Below, one piece after another: positions 35,492 to 36,084 of a stretch of DNA of 36,084 nt. The position numbers and the translations under genes were made by a program. Origin of the DNA: Cyclobacteriaceae bacterium (GTDB taxonomy: Bacteria; Bacteroidota; Bacteroidia; Cytophagales; Cyclobacteriaceae). The notes beneath the pieces are model-generated. The model worked only from the letters and a program-made list of their open reading frames with translations, searched no databases and was not told the DNA's origin. The stretch is taken from assembly GCA_020436085.1 (NCBI GenBank), contig JAGQYM010000046.1, positions 1 through 36,084 on the forward strand. Reading direction: 5' to 3'. Each line of letters opens with the position of its first letter. Position 1 is the stretch's first letter.

Positions 35492-36084
35492 TGAAAAGAG
35501 TAGTCATCATAGGAGCAGGAGAAAGTGGAACAGGAGCAGCACTTTTGGCATTAACCAAAGGCTATGATGTTTTTGTCTCTGAAAAAGGATCAGTGAAAGA
35601 AGAGTACAAGCAAGAATTGGTGAAAAACAAAATCGCTTTCGAGGAAGGTACCCACACATCAGAACTGATTCTCAATGCAGACCTCGTGATCAAGAGCCCG
35701 GGCATACCAGAGAAAGCCGAGATCATTCAAAAAGTGGTTGAAAAAGGAATCGAAGTGATCGATGAGATTGAGTTCGGATTCCGTCACCTCATTGGAAAGG
35801 TGATAGCCATTACAGGAACCAACGGCAAAACCACAACAACATTGTTGACCTATCATTTACTGAAAGAAGGCGGATACAAAGTTGCCTTGGCTGGTAATGT
35901 GGGAGAGAGTCTTGCGCGAAAGGTAATTGATGGATACGATTGGTATGTCACGGAGGTGAGCAGCTACCAACTCGATGGCACTAACACTTTCAAGCCCACC
36001 ATTGGCGTTTTGTTAAACATCACACCTGATCACCTTGATCGGTACGGCTATAATCTTCAGAACTACATCAACTCCAAATTTCAG
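35491..36084 (+). CDS. murD: UDP-MurNAc-L-alanine:D-glutamate ligase MurD, 5' part
   Basis: This open frame runs off the right edge after 198 codons. It starts with GTG at 35491, sharing its G with the mraY TAG. The N-terminus VVIIGAGESGTGAALLA is the MurD nucleotide-sugar-binding Rossmann-like segment. KSPGIP, the ATP loop [19 protein letters not shown] and NITPDHLDRYG follow in normal order. MurD adds D-glutamate to UDP-MurNAc-L-Ala. The C-terminal domain lies outside the window. Confidence 0.95.
   Translation, partial: MKRVVIIGAGESGTGAALLALTKGYDVFVSEKGSVKEEYKQELVKNKIAFEEGTHTSELILNADLVIKSPGIPEKAEIIQKVVEKGIEVIDEIEFGFRHLIGKVIAITGTNGKTTTTLLTYHLLKEGGYKVALAGNVGESLARKVIDGYDWYVTEVSSYQLDGTNTFKPTIGVLLNITPDHLDRYGYNLQNYINSKFQ

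Overview
The window reads as chromosomal DNA of a Bacteroidota bacterium, most likely order Cytophagales (inference). Reasons: two giant secreted proteins end in type IX secretion (T9SS) sorting domains; many small lipoproteins are present; Shine-Dalgarno sequences are mostly absent; and several genes are preceded by the Bacteroidota promoter form TTG-N17..23-TAnnTTTG. No tRNA, rRNA, CRISPR array, insertion sequence or phage gene was seen.

Region 1 (1-843): the tail of a sensor histidine kinase and a LytTR response regulator, joined by an ATGA overlap.

Region 2 (981-12359): an accessory cell-surface island. It holds a 7-blade delta-60 propeller protein with cadherin-like domains and a T9SS tail, a small lipoprotein, a 1353-residue protein with two sets of seven FG-GAP repeats and a T9SS tail, a TIGR03032-like protein that starts one base after it, a second lipoprotein related to the first, and a lipoprotein with two IPT/TIG domains and six NHL blades. 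A convergent gene with two SnoaL/DUF4440-like domains closes the island. This is the least ordinary part of the window.

Region 3 (12525-17357): a cation:proton antiporter; a MATE exporter with a structured leader; a convergent Lys-rich coiled-coil protein; a conserved protein of unknown function; and a 48-residue lipoprotein lying 3 bases before cmk.

Region 4 (17417-22148): the Na+-translocating NADH:quinone reductase genes nqrA-B-C-D-E, with a near-consensus promoter in front and a strong terminator directly after nqrE. nqrF, normally the last gene, is not here.

Region 5 (22167-28784): a DUF502 membrane protein, a small lipoprotein, a secreted protein built on twelve 5-residue repeats of the form A-R-[LIV]-x-x, a secreted alpha/beta-hydrolase, a minus-strand pair (TlpA-like thioredoxin lipoprotein, then mnmA) and a class III CoA-transferase.

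Region 6 (28861-36084): the start of the division and cell-wall (dcw) cluster, mraZ-rsmH-ftsL-ftsI-murE-mraY-murD. The genes overlap or nearly touch and sit behind one promoter whose -33 side carries three 10-bp repeats that look like the MraZ operator. murD runs off the window. These genes together make lipid I precursors and the septal transpeptidase machinery.
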